Shown: positions 55,121-63,465 of the stretch, piece after piece
How the letters are laid out: every line of letters begins with the position of its first letter
Position numbering within the stretch: the stretch's first letter is position 1
Source of the DNA: Paraburkholderia piptadeniae
GTDB lineage: Bacteria > Pseudomonadota > Gammaproteobacteria > Burkholderiales > Burkholderiaceae
Length of the DNA: 64,000 bases
Direction: 5' to 3'
Assembly (NCBI RefSeq): GCF_900007165.1
Contig: NZ_CYGY02000032.1
Location: 62,001-126,000, forward strand
Notes under the pieces: model-generated
Database searches by the model: none
What the model saw: only the letters and a program-made list of their open reading frames with translations
Told to the model about the DNA's origin: nothing
Position numbers and translations under genes: made by a program

Positions 55121-55453
55121 TCAGCGCGAATCCTTGGGCAGCCATTTGCGGCCCTCGACCGACCCTTCCCTGCGCGACTTCTCGACGCGCCGCTGCCGCG
55201 ACACCTTCGGATCGACGATCAGCGGCCGGTAGATCTCGACGCGATCATGATCCTCCAGCACGGCGTCGAGCGGCTTGAGCCTGCCGAACACGCCCGTCTT
55301 CTGCTTCGTCAGATCGATATCGGGATGCCGCGCGAGGATGCCGCTCGCGTCGATGGCCTGACGCAGCGTCGCGCCTTGCGGCAGTTCGAGCTGGATCAGC
55401 GTCTGCTCGTGAGGCAGTGCGTAGCAGACTTCGATGGTCAGATTCACGCTCAT
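55121..55453 (-). CDS. rnfH: RnfH family (UPF0125) protein
   Basis: 110 residues with a ubiquitin-like beta-grasp fold. Family marks are VEVCYALPHEQTLIQLELP-type start (here IEVCYALPHEQTLIQLELPQ), IDLTKQKTGVFGRLKPLDAV and DRVEIYRPLIVDPKVSRQRR. Function unknown; it is always found beside ratA. Its start overlaps the ratA stop by ATGA. Confidence 0.93.
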   Translation of the reverse strand: MSVNLTIEVCYALPHEQTLIQLELPQGATLRQAIDASGILARHPDIDLTKQKTGVFGRLKPLDAVLEDHDRVEIYRPLIVDPKVSRQRRVEKSRREGSVEGRKWLPKDSR

Positions 55454-55887
55454 GCCTTGCCGTAGCGCTGATCGGCGCGCTTCACGAACGATTCGACGAA
55501 AGTGTTCGCGATATGATTGAACACCGGCCCGATGATCTTTTCCAGCAGGACGCTCGTGAACTCATAGTGCAGCGCGAATTCGATCTTGCATGCGTCCGCG
55601 CGCAGCGGCGTGAAGCGCCAGTAGCCGGTGAACTTGCGAAACGGACCGTCGGCGAACTCCATGTCGATGCGCGTGGGACGCTCCTGCGTGTTGTGCGTCG
55701 CGAAGTGCTGCTTGATGCCCTTGAAATTGATGTCGATCTTCGCCTCCATCAGATTATCTTCCTGGCGGCGGATCTCGACGCCGCCGCACCACGGAAGAAA
55801 ATTGGGGTAGTCGGCGACATCGGTGACGAGGTCGAACATCTGTTCCGCCGAATGGCGTATCAACACGGTTTTCTGGACATCTGCCAT
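55450..55887 (-). CDS. ratA: RatA/Coq10 family START-domain protein
   Basis: 145 residues. The START/SRPBCC fold shows in VLIRHSAEQMFDLVTDVADY, PNFLPWCGGVEI and the C-terminal helix KIIGPVFNHIANTFVESFVK. E. coli RatA was described as blocking 70S assembly, while the eukaryotic homologue Coq10 binds ubiquinone; the second role may be the general one. The ATG at 55887 begins at the family start; the frame is open to 55950. Divergent from smpB with 131 nt between, an arrangement found across proteobacteria. Confidence 0.92.
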   Translation of the reverse strand: MADVQKTVLIRHSAEQMFDLVTDVADYPNFLPWCGGVEIRRQEDNLMEAKIDINFKGIKQHFATHNTQERPTRIDMEFADGPFRKFTGYWRFTPLRADACKIEFALHYEFTSVLLEKIIGPVFNHIANTFVESFVKRADQRYGKA

Positions 55888-56018
55888 AAATTGAACAGCG
55901 CGTGGCAACGGTGATTGGGAAATAGCGAACGCGTGACAACTGAGTGACACGGCGACGGGTTTTCGGCGGCCCGCTTTGCTAAAATCGTGATTTTAAACGA
56001 GTTGGGCCGTTTCCATTC

Positions 56019-56465
56019 ATGAGCATCATCGACAACAGAAAAGCGTTCTTCGATTATTCGGTCGAGGAGCGTTACGAGGCGGGGCTCGTGCTGGAGGGCT
56101 GGGAAGTCAAGGCGCTGCGCGCCGGGCGCGGCCAGATCAAGGAAGGCTACGTGGTGATCAGGAACGCCGAGCTGTTTCTGATCGGCACGCACATCAGCCC
56201 GCTGCCCGAAGCGTCGACGCACATCAAGCCGGACCCCGTCCGCACGCGCAAGCTGCTGCTGCGCGCGGAAGAAATCAGCAAGCTGATCGGCAAGGTCGAG
56301 CAGCGCGGCTATACGCTCGTGCCGCTGAACTTTCACTACAAGAACGGTCGCGTCAAATGCGAGATCGGCCTCGCGAAAGGCAAGAAGCTGCACGACAAGC
56401 GCGAGACCGAGAAGAAGCGCGATTGGGAACGCGAAAAAGCGCGGCTGATGCGCACGCCGACCTGA
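56019..56465 (+). CDS. smpB: SsrA-binding protein SmpB
   Basis: 148 residues, partner of tmRNA in rescue of stalled ribosomes. It has the conserved start with NRKAFFDYSVEERYEAGLVL, EGWEVKALRAGRGQIKEGYV, the tmRNA-binding LRAEEISKLIGKVEQRGYTL and the charged C-terminal tail (KKRDWEREKARLMR) that enters the mRNA channel. The ssrA gene is not in the window. Confidence 0.97.
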   Translation: MSIIDNRKAFFDYSVEERYEAGLVLEGWEVKALRAGRGQIKEGYVVIRNAELFLIGTHISPLPEASTHIKPDPVRTRKLLLRAEEISKLIGKVEQRGYTLVPLNFHYKNGRVKCEIGLAKGKKLHDKRETEKKRDWEREKARLMRTPT

Positions 56466-56579
56466 GCCGGCACGCTCTTTTCAATCACCGGATAGACAAT
56501 GGCCCGCAGTAACATGCGGGCTATTTTTTCCTCGTCGTGCTCTTGCGAAACGCGCGCTCATGTCGCGCTCGCCAAACGT

Positions 56580-57506
56580 TCAGGCAGTCGTCTTGCCCTG
56601 CTTCACGATCGTTAGCGCCGACGCGATCATCGAGCTCATGTCCGACATGTTGCCCGGCACGATCAGCGTATTGCCCGCCTTCGCCAGATTCGCAAACGCA
56701 TTCACGTACTGCTCGGCGACCTTCAGATTCACGGCTTCCATGCCGCCCGTCGATTGAATCGCGGCCGCAATCTTCTGAATTGCCTGAGAGTTGGCCTCGG
56801 CGACAGCCAGAATCGCCGCCGCCTGACCTTGCGCCTGGTTGATCGCCGCCTGACGCTCGCCTTCGGACTTCTGAATGGCCGCCTCGCGTCCGCCCGACGC
56901 GATATTGATCTGCTCCTGCTTGCGCCCTTCCGACGCTGCGATCAGCGCGCGCTTCTCCCGTTCGGCCGTGATCTGCGCCTGCATCGCGTGGAGGATTTCC
57001 TTCGGTGGCGTCAGATCCTTGATCTCGTAGCGCAGTACCTTGACGCCCCAGTTCGAAGCCGCTTCGTCGAGCGCCGACACGATCGAATGGTTGATGAAGT
57101 CGCGCTCCTCGAAGGTTTTGTCCAGTTCGAGCTTGCCGATCACCGAACGCAGCGTGGTCTGCGACAGTTGCGTGATCGCGAACACGAAATTGCTCGATCC
57201 GTATGACGCCTTCATTGGATCGGTGACCTGAAAATACAGCACGCCGTCGACCTGCAACTGTGTGTTGTCGCGCGTGATGCAGACCTGGCTCGGGACGTCG
57301 AGCGGAATTTCCTTGAGCACGTGCTTGTACGCGATCCGGTCGATGAACGGCAGCACGAACGTCAGGCCTGGCGTCAACGTCGCGTGATAGCGCCCGAGCC
57401 GCTCCAGCACCCACGCGTGCTGCTGCGGCACGATCTTGATCGTCTTCGCGGCAGTCACGATCACGACGATCAGCAACACGAGCCCAACGATGCTCGACGG
57501 TTCCAT
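56580..57506 (-). CDS. qmcA: Stomatin-like SPFH/band 7 protein (QmcA type)
   Basis: 308 residues. One N-terminal membrane helix (about 5-25) precedes the SPFH domain (IVPQQHAWVLERLGRYHATL, then TPGLTFVLPFIDRIAYKHVL). A long Ala/Glu/Gln coiled coil (about 190-255) and a tail follow. Such proteins oligomerise in the inner membrane as scaffolds for proteases or lipid domains. It stands right behind an NfeD-family gene on the same strand (90 nt), the usual pair. The ATG at 57506 has GGGGGTG before it. Confidence 0.92.
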   Translation of the reverse strand: MEPSSIVGLVLLIVVIVTAAKTIKIVPQQHAWVLERLGRYHATLTPGLTFVLPFIDRIAYKHVLKEIPLDVPSQVCITRDNTQLQVDGVLYFQVTDPMKASYGSSNFVFAITQLSQTTLRSVIGKLELDKTFEERDFINHSIVSALDEAASNWGVKVLRYEIKDLTPPKEILHAMQAQITAEREKRALIAASEGRKQEQINIASGGREAAIQKSEGERQAAINQAQGQAAAILAVAEANSQAIQKIAAAIQSTGGMEAVNLKVAEQYVNAFANLAKAGNTLIVPGNMSDMSSMIASALTIVKQGKTTA

Positions 57507-57596
57507 TCCCGCACCCCCAATCTGTTTTTGAATTGTTGTGCGCATCCTGATGCGCGTGAGTTGCGTCCGAACGACGCTTGAATCAGATCCCGTTAT

Positions 57597-58043
57597 TCAA
57601 GTTCGAGCCGCGTGCTTTCTTGCGACAACGACCAGGCAGTTGCCACGCAGCGCAGTGATTTCGTAGAGGTTCGCGTCTTCCGGCTCGCCGGGTGAGAGTT
57701 CGACTTCCCATGACGCGCCGCGATAGCTGGTCCGAGCGCGCCCGTCGTGCCACGCGGGCACGGTCAGTGTCGAGCCGATGTCGAGATTGACGTCGGGATT
57801 GCGCGCGGCCTCGGCGCGCGTTTTCGTCTTGCGTCCATAGCGCGACTTGCGCAGAACGATCACCGCGCCAAGCGCGACAACGGCTGCAACGCCGAACTGC
57901 AACGGCAAGTCGGCGCCTGCCAGACGCGCAAGGGCCGCCGCGATAAAACCCAGCGCCACCATCAGCAGATAGAACGTGCCGTGCATCAGTTCGAGCACGA
58001 TCAGCACGCCTGCGCCAATCCACCAGAACAGCCCGCTATGCAT
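57597..58043 (-). CDS. NfeD family membrane protein (short form)
   Basis: 148 residues: three or four helices (FWWIGAGVLIVLELMHGTFY and two more to about 75) and a C-terminal OB-fold domain (about 90-140: LDIGSTLTVPAWHDGRARTS, YRGASWEVELSP). It lacks the N-terminal ClpP-like protease of long NfeD. Paired with the stomatin gene. GGAGG (58057-58053) lies 9 nt before the ATG at 58043. That site is only 8 nt from the ppsA terminator stem. Confidence 0.9.
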   Translation of the reverse strand: MHSGLFWWIGAGVLIVLELMHGTFYLLMVALGFIAAALARLAGADLPLQFGVAAVVALGAVIVLRKSRYGRKTKTRAEAARNPDVNLDIGSTLTVPAWHDGRARTSYRGASWEVELSPGEPEDANLYEITALRGNCLVVVARKHAART

Positions 58044-58060
58044 CACGTTGGCCTCCACAA

Positions 58061-58092
58061 AGCAAAACACCCCGGATCTACCGGGGTGTTTA
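58061..58092 (-). terminator. Terminator of ppsA, just before nfeD
   Basis: An 11-bp stem (58066-58076 and 58082-58092) with a 5-nt loop; on the minus strand TTTTGCTT follows. It lies 72 nt past the ppsA stop and 8 nt before the nfeD Shine-Dalgarno. Confidence 0.8.
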
Positions 58093-58164
58093 TAGCATGA
58101 AGCGTCGACGTTTTATCGTTCGCTGAAGTACGTTTTACATACCTCTACAAACGATGCGCAATGC

Positions 58165-60570
58165 TTACTTCGCCATCGTTTTCGCCAGCGCCTGCCACGT
58201 ATCGATGATCGTGTCCGGGTTCAGCGAGATCGACGCAATGCCTTCGTCCGTCAGCCATTGCGCGAAATCCGGATGATCCGACGGGCCCTGGCCGCAGATG
58301 CCGACGTACTTGTTCAGGCGCAGGCACGTGTCGATCGCGCGCTTCAACATGAACTTGACGGCGGGATCGCGCTCGTCGAAGTCGACGGCGAGCAGTTCCA
58401 TGCCCGAGTCGCGGTCGAGGCCGAGCGTGAGCTGCGTCAGGTCGTTCGAGCCGATCGAGAAGCCGTCGAAGAACTGCAGGAACTCTTCGGCGAGGATCGC
58501 GTTCGACGGCACTTCGCACATCATGATCAGGCGCAGGCCGTTTTCGCCGCGCTTCAGGCCGTACTTCGCGAGCAGGTTCACCACGCGCTCCGCCTGCTTC
58601 AGCGTACGCACGAACGGCACCATGATCTCGACATTGTCGAGGCCCATCTCTTCGCGCACGCGCTTGAGCGCCATGCATTCCATTTCGAACGCCTGCGCGA
58701 AGTCTTCGGCGATATAACGCGATGCGCCGCGGAAGCCCAGCATCGGGTTTTCCTCGTCCGGCTCATAGCGCGAGCCGCCGATCAGCTTCTTGTACTCGTT
58801 CGACTTGAAGTCCGACAGACGCACGATCACGGGCTTCGGATAGAACGCCGCGCCGATCGTCGCGATGCCTTCCGTCAGCTTGTCGACGTAGAACGCACGC
58901 GGCGATGCATGACCGCGCGCGACGCTTTCGACGGCCTTCTTCAGGTCCTGATCGACGTTCGGATACTCGAGAATCGCCTTCGGATGAACGCCGATGTTGT
59001 TGTTGATGATGAATTCCAGCCGTGCGAGACCCACGCCCTTGTTCGGCAGTTGCGCGAAGTCGAACGCGAGCTGCGGATTGCCGACGTTCATCATGATCTT
59101 CACGGGGATTTCCGGCAGTTCGCCACGCTGGATTTCCGTCACCTCCGTTTCGAGCAGACCGTCGTAGATCTTGCCTTCGTCGCCTTCCGAGCACGACACC
59201 GTAACGAGCGAGCCGTCCTTCAGCACGTCGGTCGCATCGCCGCAGCCCACTACGGCGGGCACGCCCAGCTCGCGCGCGATGATCGCCGCATGGCAGGTGC
59301 GGCCGCCACGGTTCGTGACGATGGCCGCCGCGCGCTTCATCACCGGCTCCCAGTTCGGATCGGTCATGTCCGCGACCAGCACGTCGCCCGGCTGCACGCG
59401 CTCCATCTCCGACGGATCATGGATCACGCGCACAGGACCCGCGCCGATCTTCTGGCCGATCGCGCGGCCCGTCGCCAGCACCTGCGACTGGCCCTTCAGC
59501 TTGAAGCGCTGCTCAGCCTTGTTGTGACCCTGGCTCTTCACCGTTTCAGGACGCGCCTGCAGGATGAAGATCTTGCCGTCGCGACCGTCCTTGCCCCACT
59601 CGATGTCCATCGGACGCTCGTAGTGCTTCTCGATGATAACCGCGTATTTCGCGAGCTCAATCACGTCGTCGTCGGTGATCGAGAAACGGTTGCGCTGCTC
59701 GTGCGACACGTCGACGGTCTTCACGCGGCCTTCTTCGCCTGCCTTCGTGAACTCCATCTTGATGAGCTTCGAGCCGATCGAGCGGCGGATGATCGGGTAT
59801 TTGTTCTGCGCGAGCGTGGTCTTGAAGACGTAGAACTCGTCCGGATTCACCGCGCCTTGCACGACGGTTTCACCCAAGCCGTAGCTCGACGTGATGAAGA
59901 CGGCGTCCTTGAAGCCCGATTCGGTGTCGAGCGTGAACATCACGCCCGCTGCGCCGACGTCCGAGCGCACCATGCGCTGCACGCCCGCCGACAACGCGAC
60001 TTCCGCGTGCGTAAAGCCCTTGTGAACGCGATAGGAGATGGCGCGGTCGTTGTACAGCGACGCGAACACGTGCTTCATGCGATCGAGCACGTCTTCGATG
60101 CCGACCACGTTCAGGTAGCTTTCCTGCTGGCCCGCGAACGATGCGTCCGGCAGGTCTTCCGCCGTTGCCGACGAACGGACCGCGAACGACAGTTCCTCAG
60201 GCGAGCTCTTCGAGAGCGTTTCGAACGCCGCGCGAATTTCCTGCTCGAGACGCGGCTGCATCGGGGCGTCGACGATCCATTGACGGATCTCCTTGCCCGC
60301 AGCGGCAAGCGCCTTCACGTCGTCGACGTCGAGCGTCTCCAGACGTTGCGCGATGCGTTCGGTCAGGTTGTTGTGATGCAGGAACTCGCGGAATGCGAGC
60401 GCCGTCGTCGCAAAGCCGGTCGGCACGCGCACACCTGCTTCCGCGAGCTGACTGATCATCTCGCCGAGCGATGCATTCTTGCCGCCGACGATGTCCACGT
60501 CGGTCATTCGCAACTGCTCGAATGGAACTACATACGCCTGATCCTTAGCAACGTTAACTGCGTTAGTCAT
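58165..60570 (-). CDS. ppsA: Phosphoenolpyruvate synthase
   Basis: 801 residues, making PEP from pyruvate and ATP for gluconeogenesis. The N-terminal ATP/pyruvate domain starts with DVDIVGGKNASLGEMISQLA. The swivelling domain has the phospho-histidine in GGRTCHAAIIARELGVPAVV. The C-terminal barrel has SIGSNDLTQLTLGLDRDSG and the Cys of GICGQGPSDHPDFA. AGGGG lies before the ATG at 60570. It is divergent from its regulator ppsR. Confidence 0.97.
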   Translation of the reverse strand: MTNAVNVAKDQAYVVPFEQLRMTDVDIVGGKNASLGEMISQLAEAGVRVPTGFATTALAFREFLHHNNLTERIAQRLETLDVDDVKALAAAGKEIRQWIVDAPMQPRLEQEIRAAFETLSKSSPEELSFAVRSSATAEDLPDASFAGQQESYLNVVGIEDVLDRMKHVFASLYNDRAISYRVHKGFTHAEVALSAGVQRMVRSDVGAAGVMFTLDTESGFKDAVFITSSYGLGETVVQGAVNPDEFYVFKTTLAQNKYPIIRRSIGSKLIKMEFTKAGEEGRVKTVDVSHEQRNRFSITDDDVIELAKYAVIIEKHYERPMDIEWGKDGRDGKIFILQARPETVKSQGHNKAEQRFKLKGQSQVLATGRAIGQKIGAGPVRVIHDPSEMERVQPGDVLVADMTDPNWEPVMKRAAAIVTNRGGRTCHAAIIARELGVPAVVGCGDATDVLKDGSLVTVSCSEGDEGKIYDGLLETEVTEIQRGELPEIPVKIMMNVGNPQLAFDFAQLPNKGVGLARLEFIINNNIGVHPKAILEYPNVDQDLKKAVESVARGHASPRAFYVDKLTEGIATIGAAFYPKPVIVRLSDFKSNEYKKLIGGSRYEPDEENPMLGFRGASRYIAEDFAQAFEMECMALKRVREEMGLDNVEIMVPFVRTLKQAERVVNLLAKYGLKRGENGLRLIMMCEVPSNAILAEEFLQFFDGFSIGSNDLTQLTLGLDRDSGMELLAVDFDERDPAVKFMLKRAIDTCLRLNKYVGICGQGPSDHPDFAQWLTDEGIASISLNPDTIIDTWQALAKTMAK

Positions 60571-60997
60571 ACAAGCCCCTAAGTGTGAAAAAAATGCTCG
60601 ATTGCGCAAGTGGGCTTGAACACGAGGCGCTCATTGGAAGCGTGGCTCGTGCCTTGCGCAACCTGTTGGAAAAGCAATCGCTGAAGAACCAGACGTTCGA
60701 CACGAAGCCCGACGAAGCAGGAGATTGAACGAACTTGCGGCGTAGCCGTGCAAGATACGAACAAATCGCGACGCAATCCAAGTGCGATAACAGATAGTTA
60801 CGCGATTTGGCTGCAATTGCTTATCCAACAGGTTGCCGCTATTCTACCGTGCCGACTCTCGAAATGTGACGGTCGGACAAGAATTGCGCCTCGAGCGGCG
60901 CCGCTGCAAGGTTTCCGGCCAGCCACCGGGCAGCGGGTGCCACGCGGCGATGTCTCATTTGAGCGGATTTTGACGCTCGCGTTCCCTGTCCCCACTG
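60571..60997. other. 427-nt divergent region between ppsA and ppsR
   Basis: No gene seen. It must hold both promoters. Paired arms AAATCGCG (60763-60770) and CGCGATTT (60801-60808) form a long-spaced inverted repeat that could bind a regulator; this is weak. Confidence 0.4.
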
Positions 60998-61813
60998 ATG
61001 CCGCCCACCGTATTCATCGTCTCCGACGGTACCGGGATTACTGCCGAAACCTTCGCGCATTCGATCCTCTCCCAGTTCGACCAGAAATTTCGCCTGGTCC
61101 GTGTGCCATTCGTCGATTCGACGGAAAAGGCGTACGCCACGCTCGAAAAGATCAACGAATCCGCCCATCACGAAGGCCGTCGCCCGATCGTCTTCACGAC
61201 GCTCGTGAACAGCGCGTCGAACCAGATCGTGAAGGACTCGAACGCGCTCGTGCTGGACATGTTCCAGACCTTCGTCGAGCCGCTCGAACAGGAACTGGAG
61301 CTGAAGTCGAGCCACGCGATGGGCCGCGGCCACCAGAACGCCGATACCGAGGAGTACAAGAACCGGATCGAGGCGATCAACTTCTCGCTCGCCCACGACG
61401 ACGGACAATCGAATCGCAATCTCGAAGAAGCGGACGTGATCCTCGTCGGCGTGTCGCGCAGCGGCAAGACGCCGACGAGCCTTTATCTGGCGATGCAGTA
61501 CGGCGTGAAGGCCGCGAACTATCCGCTGATTCCCGAAGACTTCGAGCGCGGCAAGCTGCCGACGCCGCTGCTCGCGCATCGCACGAAGATGTTCGGGCTG
61601 TCGATCGATCCGCAACGGCTTTCGGAGATTCGAAACGAGCGGCGCCCCGGCAGCAAGTACGCCGCGCTGGAAAACTGCCGGTACGAAATCAACGAAGCCG
61701 AGACGATGATGCGGCGCGAAGGCATCAAGTGGCTGTCGTCGACGCACAAGTCGATCGAGGAAATCGCGACGACCATCCTGCAGGAAATCAGGCTCGACCG
61801 GTCGTCGTATTGA
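60998..61813 (+). CDS. ppsR: PEP synthase regulatory protein (kinase/pyrophosphorylase, DUF299)
   Basis: 271 residues. A bifunctional enzyme that inactivates PEP synthase by ADP-dependent phosphorylation of a Thr next to the catalytic His, and reverses it with phosphate. The P-loop is VGVSRSGKTPTSLYLAMQYG, preceded by the start TVFIVSDGTGITAETFAHSI. Its target ppsA is the neighbouring divergent gene. Confidence 0.96.
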   Translation: MPPTVFIVSDGTGITAETFAHSILSQFDQKFRLVRVPFVDSTEKAYATLEKINESAHHEGRRPIVFTTLVNSASNQIVKDSNALVLDMFQTFVEPLEQELELKSSHAMGRGHQNADTEEYKNRIEAINFSLAHDDGQSNRNLEEADVILVGVSRSGKTPTSLYLAMQYGVKAANYPLIPEDFERGKLPTPLLAHRTKMFGLSIDPQRLSEIRNERRPGSKYAALENCRYEINEAETMMRREGIKWLSSTHKSIEEIATTILQEIRLDRSSY

Positions 61814-61830
61814 TGCAGCCGGCGTGAAGG

Positions 61831-62631
61831 TTAGCTGGAAGCGCGCGGCTCGTGCCCGCGCTGCTGCCGGCACTGCTCGAAAAGACACACGGCCGCGGCC
61901 GCCGCGACATTCAGCGATTCCATCCCGCCCGGCTGCGGAATCGTCACGCGATACGTCACCGCGTCGCGCCATGCCCGCGACACGCCCGCCCCTTCGTTGC
62001 CGAACACCCACACGACCGGGCCCGACAAATCGGTGTCGTAAATCGCCTGCGCGCCGTGCGAGTCGGTGATCGCGACGGGCACGTCGAGCCGCTCGATTAG
62101 CGTCTGCGGTTCGACATCCTCATGAATGCGCAGCAGGAAATGCGCGCCCATGCCGGAGCGCAGCACTTTCGACGACCACGCGTACGCGGTGCCCGGCGCG
62201 CAGAACACATGGCCGATGCCCGCCGCCGCCGCGCTGCGCAGAATCGAGCCGACATTGCCCGCGTCTTGCACGCCATCGAGCACGATGCAGCCTTGCGTCA
62301 CGCGATCCGGCAGCGCCTCGTCGAGCTTCTCGACGAGCAGCAGCATGCCCACGCCGTTCACGACATTCGACAGTTGCCCGAAGAGCGTATCGGGCAGCGT
62401 GACGATGCGCCGCTCATCGATGCGCGCGACGATGGCCTGCGCTTCGTCGTGGCGCAGCGCGCCTTCCGTGACGACGCACGTCTCGGGCTGCCCCGCGACA
62501 TCGAGATAGGCGCCCGCCAGATGAAACCCTTCGAGCAGCGCATGGCCGCTCCTGCGCTGTTGATGCGTCGAGCCGGCCAATGCCTTCAGACGTTTGTAGA
62601 GCGGATTGTCCCGCGAGGTAATGGCTTTCAC
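61831..62631 (-). CDS. TrmH/SpoU family RNA 2'-O-methyltransferase
   Basis: 266 residues. An N-terminal RNA-binding domain (about 1-95, start ITSRDNPLYKRLKAL) precedes the SPOUT knot with its three motifs: VLDGVQDAGNVGSILRSAAA, VWVFGNEGAGVSRAW and IPQPGGMESLNVAAAAAV. It is similar in layout to TsnR/RlmB-like rRNA methylases. The exact target nucleotide is unknown. The stop lies 17 nt from the convergent ppsR stop. Confidence 0.9.
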   Translation of the reverse strand: MKAITSRDNPLYKRLKALAGSTHQQRRSGHALLEGFHLAGAYLDVAGQPETCVVTEGALRHDEAQAIVARIDERRIVTLPDTLFGQLSNVVNGVGMLLLVEKLDEALPDRVTQGCIVLDGVQDAGNVGSILRSAAAAGIGHVFCAPGTAYAWSSKVLRSGMGAHFLLRIHEDVEPQTLIERLDVPVAITDSHGAQAIYDTDLSGPVVWVFGNEGAGVSRAWRDAVTYRVTIPQPGGMESLNVAAAAAVCLFEQCRQQRGHEPRASS

Positions 62632-62671
62632 TGGCAGCGAAGACCGTATCGGTACGATAAGAAAAGCGGTG

Positions 62672-62696
62672 AAAAGAAAAGCGCCCGAAGGCGCTT
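62672..62696 (-). terminator. Terminator after rnhB
   Basis: AAGCGCC (62679-62685), loop CGAA, GGCGCTT (62690-62696). On the minus strand TTCTTTTC follows. It separates the lpxB-rnhB operon from the methyltransferase gene. Confidence 0.7.
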
Positions 62697-62715
62697 GAGT
62701 CGTTTCCGTGAGACG

Positions 62716-63465
62716 TCAGAACGGAGCGCTGTCGTCGGCGATGAGCACGTCGTCGTCTGCGACGGGCGGCACGATTACGACGTTCTCAGGCAAATCGACA
62801 GCCATGCCGAGCCGCAGATACGCGTCGCGCACGGGCGCAAACGAGCGCCGGTGATGCTCGCACGGACCATGATCGCGTAGCGCCAGCAGATGCTGCGGCG
62901 TGCCGTAGCCCGCGTGCGCGTCGAAGCCGTACATCGGGAACGTCTGATGCAGTTCGAGCAGCATCCGGTCGCGTGTGACCTTCGCGAGAATCGACGCCGC
63001 CGAGATGCACGGCACGAGCGCATCGCCGCTGACGATCGCCTCGCTGCGAATGCTCAGCGTCGGGCAACGGTTGCCGTCGATCTTCGCGAGCGTCGGCGCG
63101 ACGTTCAGCCCTTCGACGGCGCGCTTCATCGCGAGCATCGTCGCGTGCAGGATGTTCAGCGTGTCGATCTCTTCCACCGACGCCGACGCGACGCAATACG
63201 CAAGCGACCGTTCGATGATCTTGTCGTACAGCTCTTCGCGCTTTTTCGCCGTCAGCGCCTTCGAATCGCCGAGTCCACGGATGCGCGGTTTCGTCGGATC
63301 GAGAATGACGGCGGCGGCCACCACGGGGCCCGCGAGCGGACCGCGCCCTGCTTCGTCGACGCCGCAAATGACGTCTTCCGGCGATGAAAAATCGAGGCCG
63401 GCCTGTTTCGCGATCGTCGCAGGCGCCTTGCGGCGCGGCGCGGCCTTGCCCGTCGCGCCCGTCAT
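62716..63465 (-). CDS. rnhB: Ribonuclease HII
   Basis: 249 residues, which nicks RNA in RNA-DNA hybrids and starts ribonucleotide excision. The catalytic DE pair lies in ICGVDEAGRGPLAGPVVAAA, with a further acidic residue in TLAKIDGNRCP and the last in ASILAKVTRDRML. Both ends are a little longer than E. coli RnhB. Its start overlaps the lpxB stop by ATGA. Confidence 0.96.
   Translation of the reverse strand: MTGATGKAAPRRKAPATIAKQAGLDFSSPEDVICGVDEAGRGPLAGPVVAAAVILDPTKPRIRGLGDSKALTAKKREELYDKIIERSLAYCVASASVEEIDTLNILHATMLAMKRAVEGLNVAPTLAKIDGNRCPTLSIRSEAIVSGDALVPCISAASILAKVTRDRMLLELHQTFPMYGFDAHAGYGTPQHLLALRDHGPCEHHRRSFAPVRDAYLRLGMAVDLPENVVIVPPVADDDVLIADDSAPF

Noticed and set aside
55450..55887. 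A true type II toxin (RatA) locus
   Set aside because: RatA-RnfH is a conserved housekeeping pair beside smpB and lacks the features of a mobile toxin-antitoxin module.
58258..60582. A 774-codon frame antisense to ppsA
   Set aside because: It has complementary codon periodicity to ppsA and no recognisable motif; it is a shadow frame.
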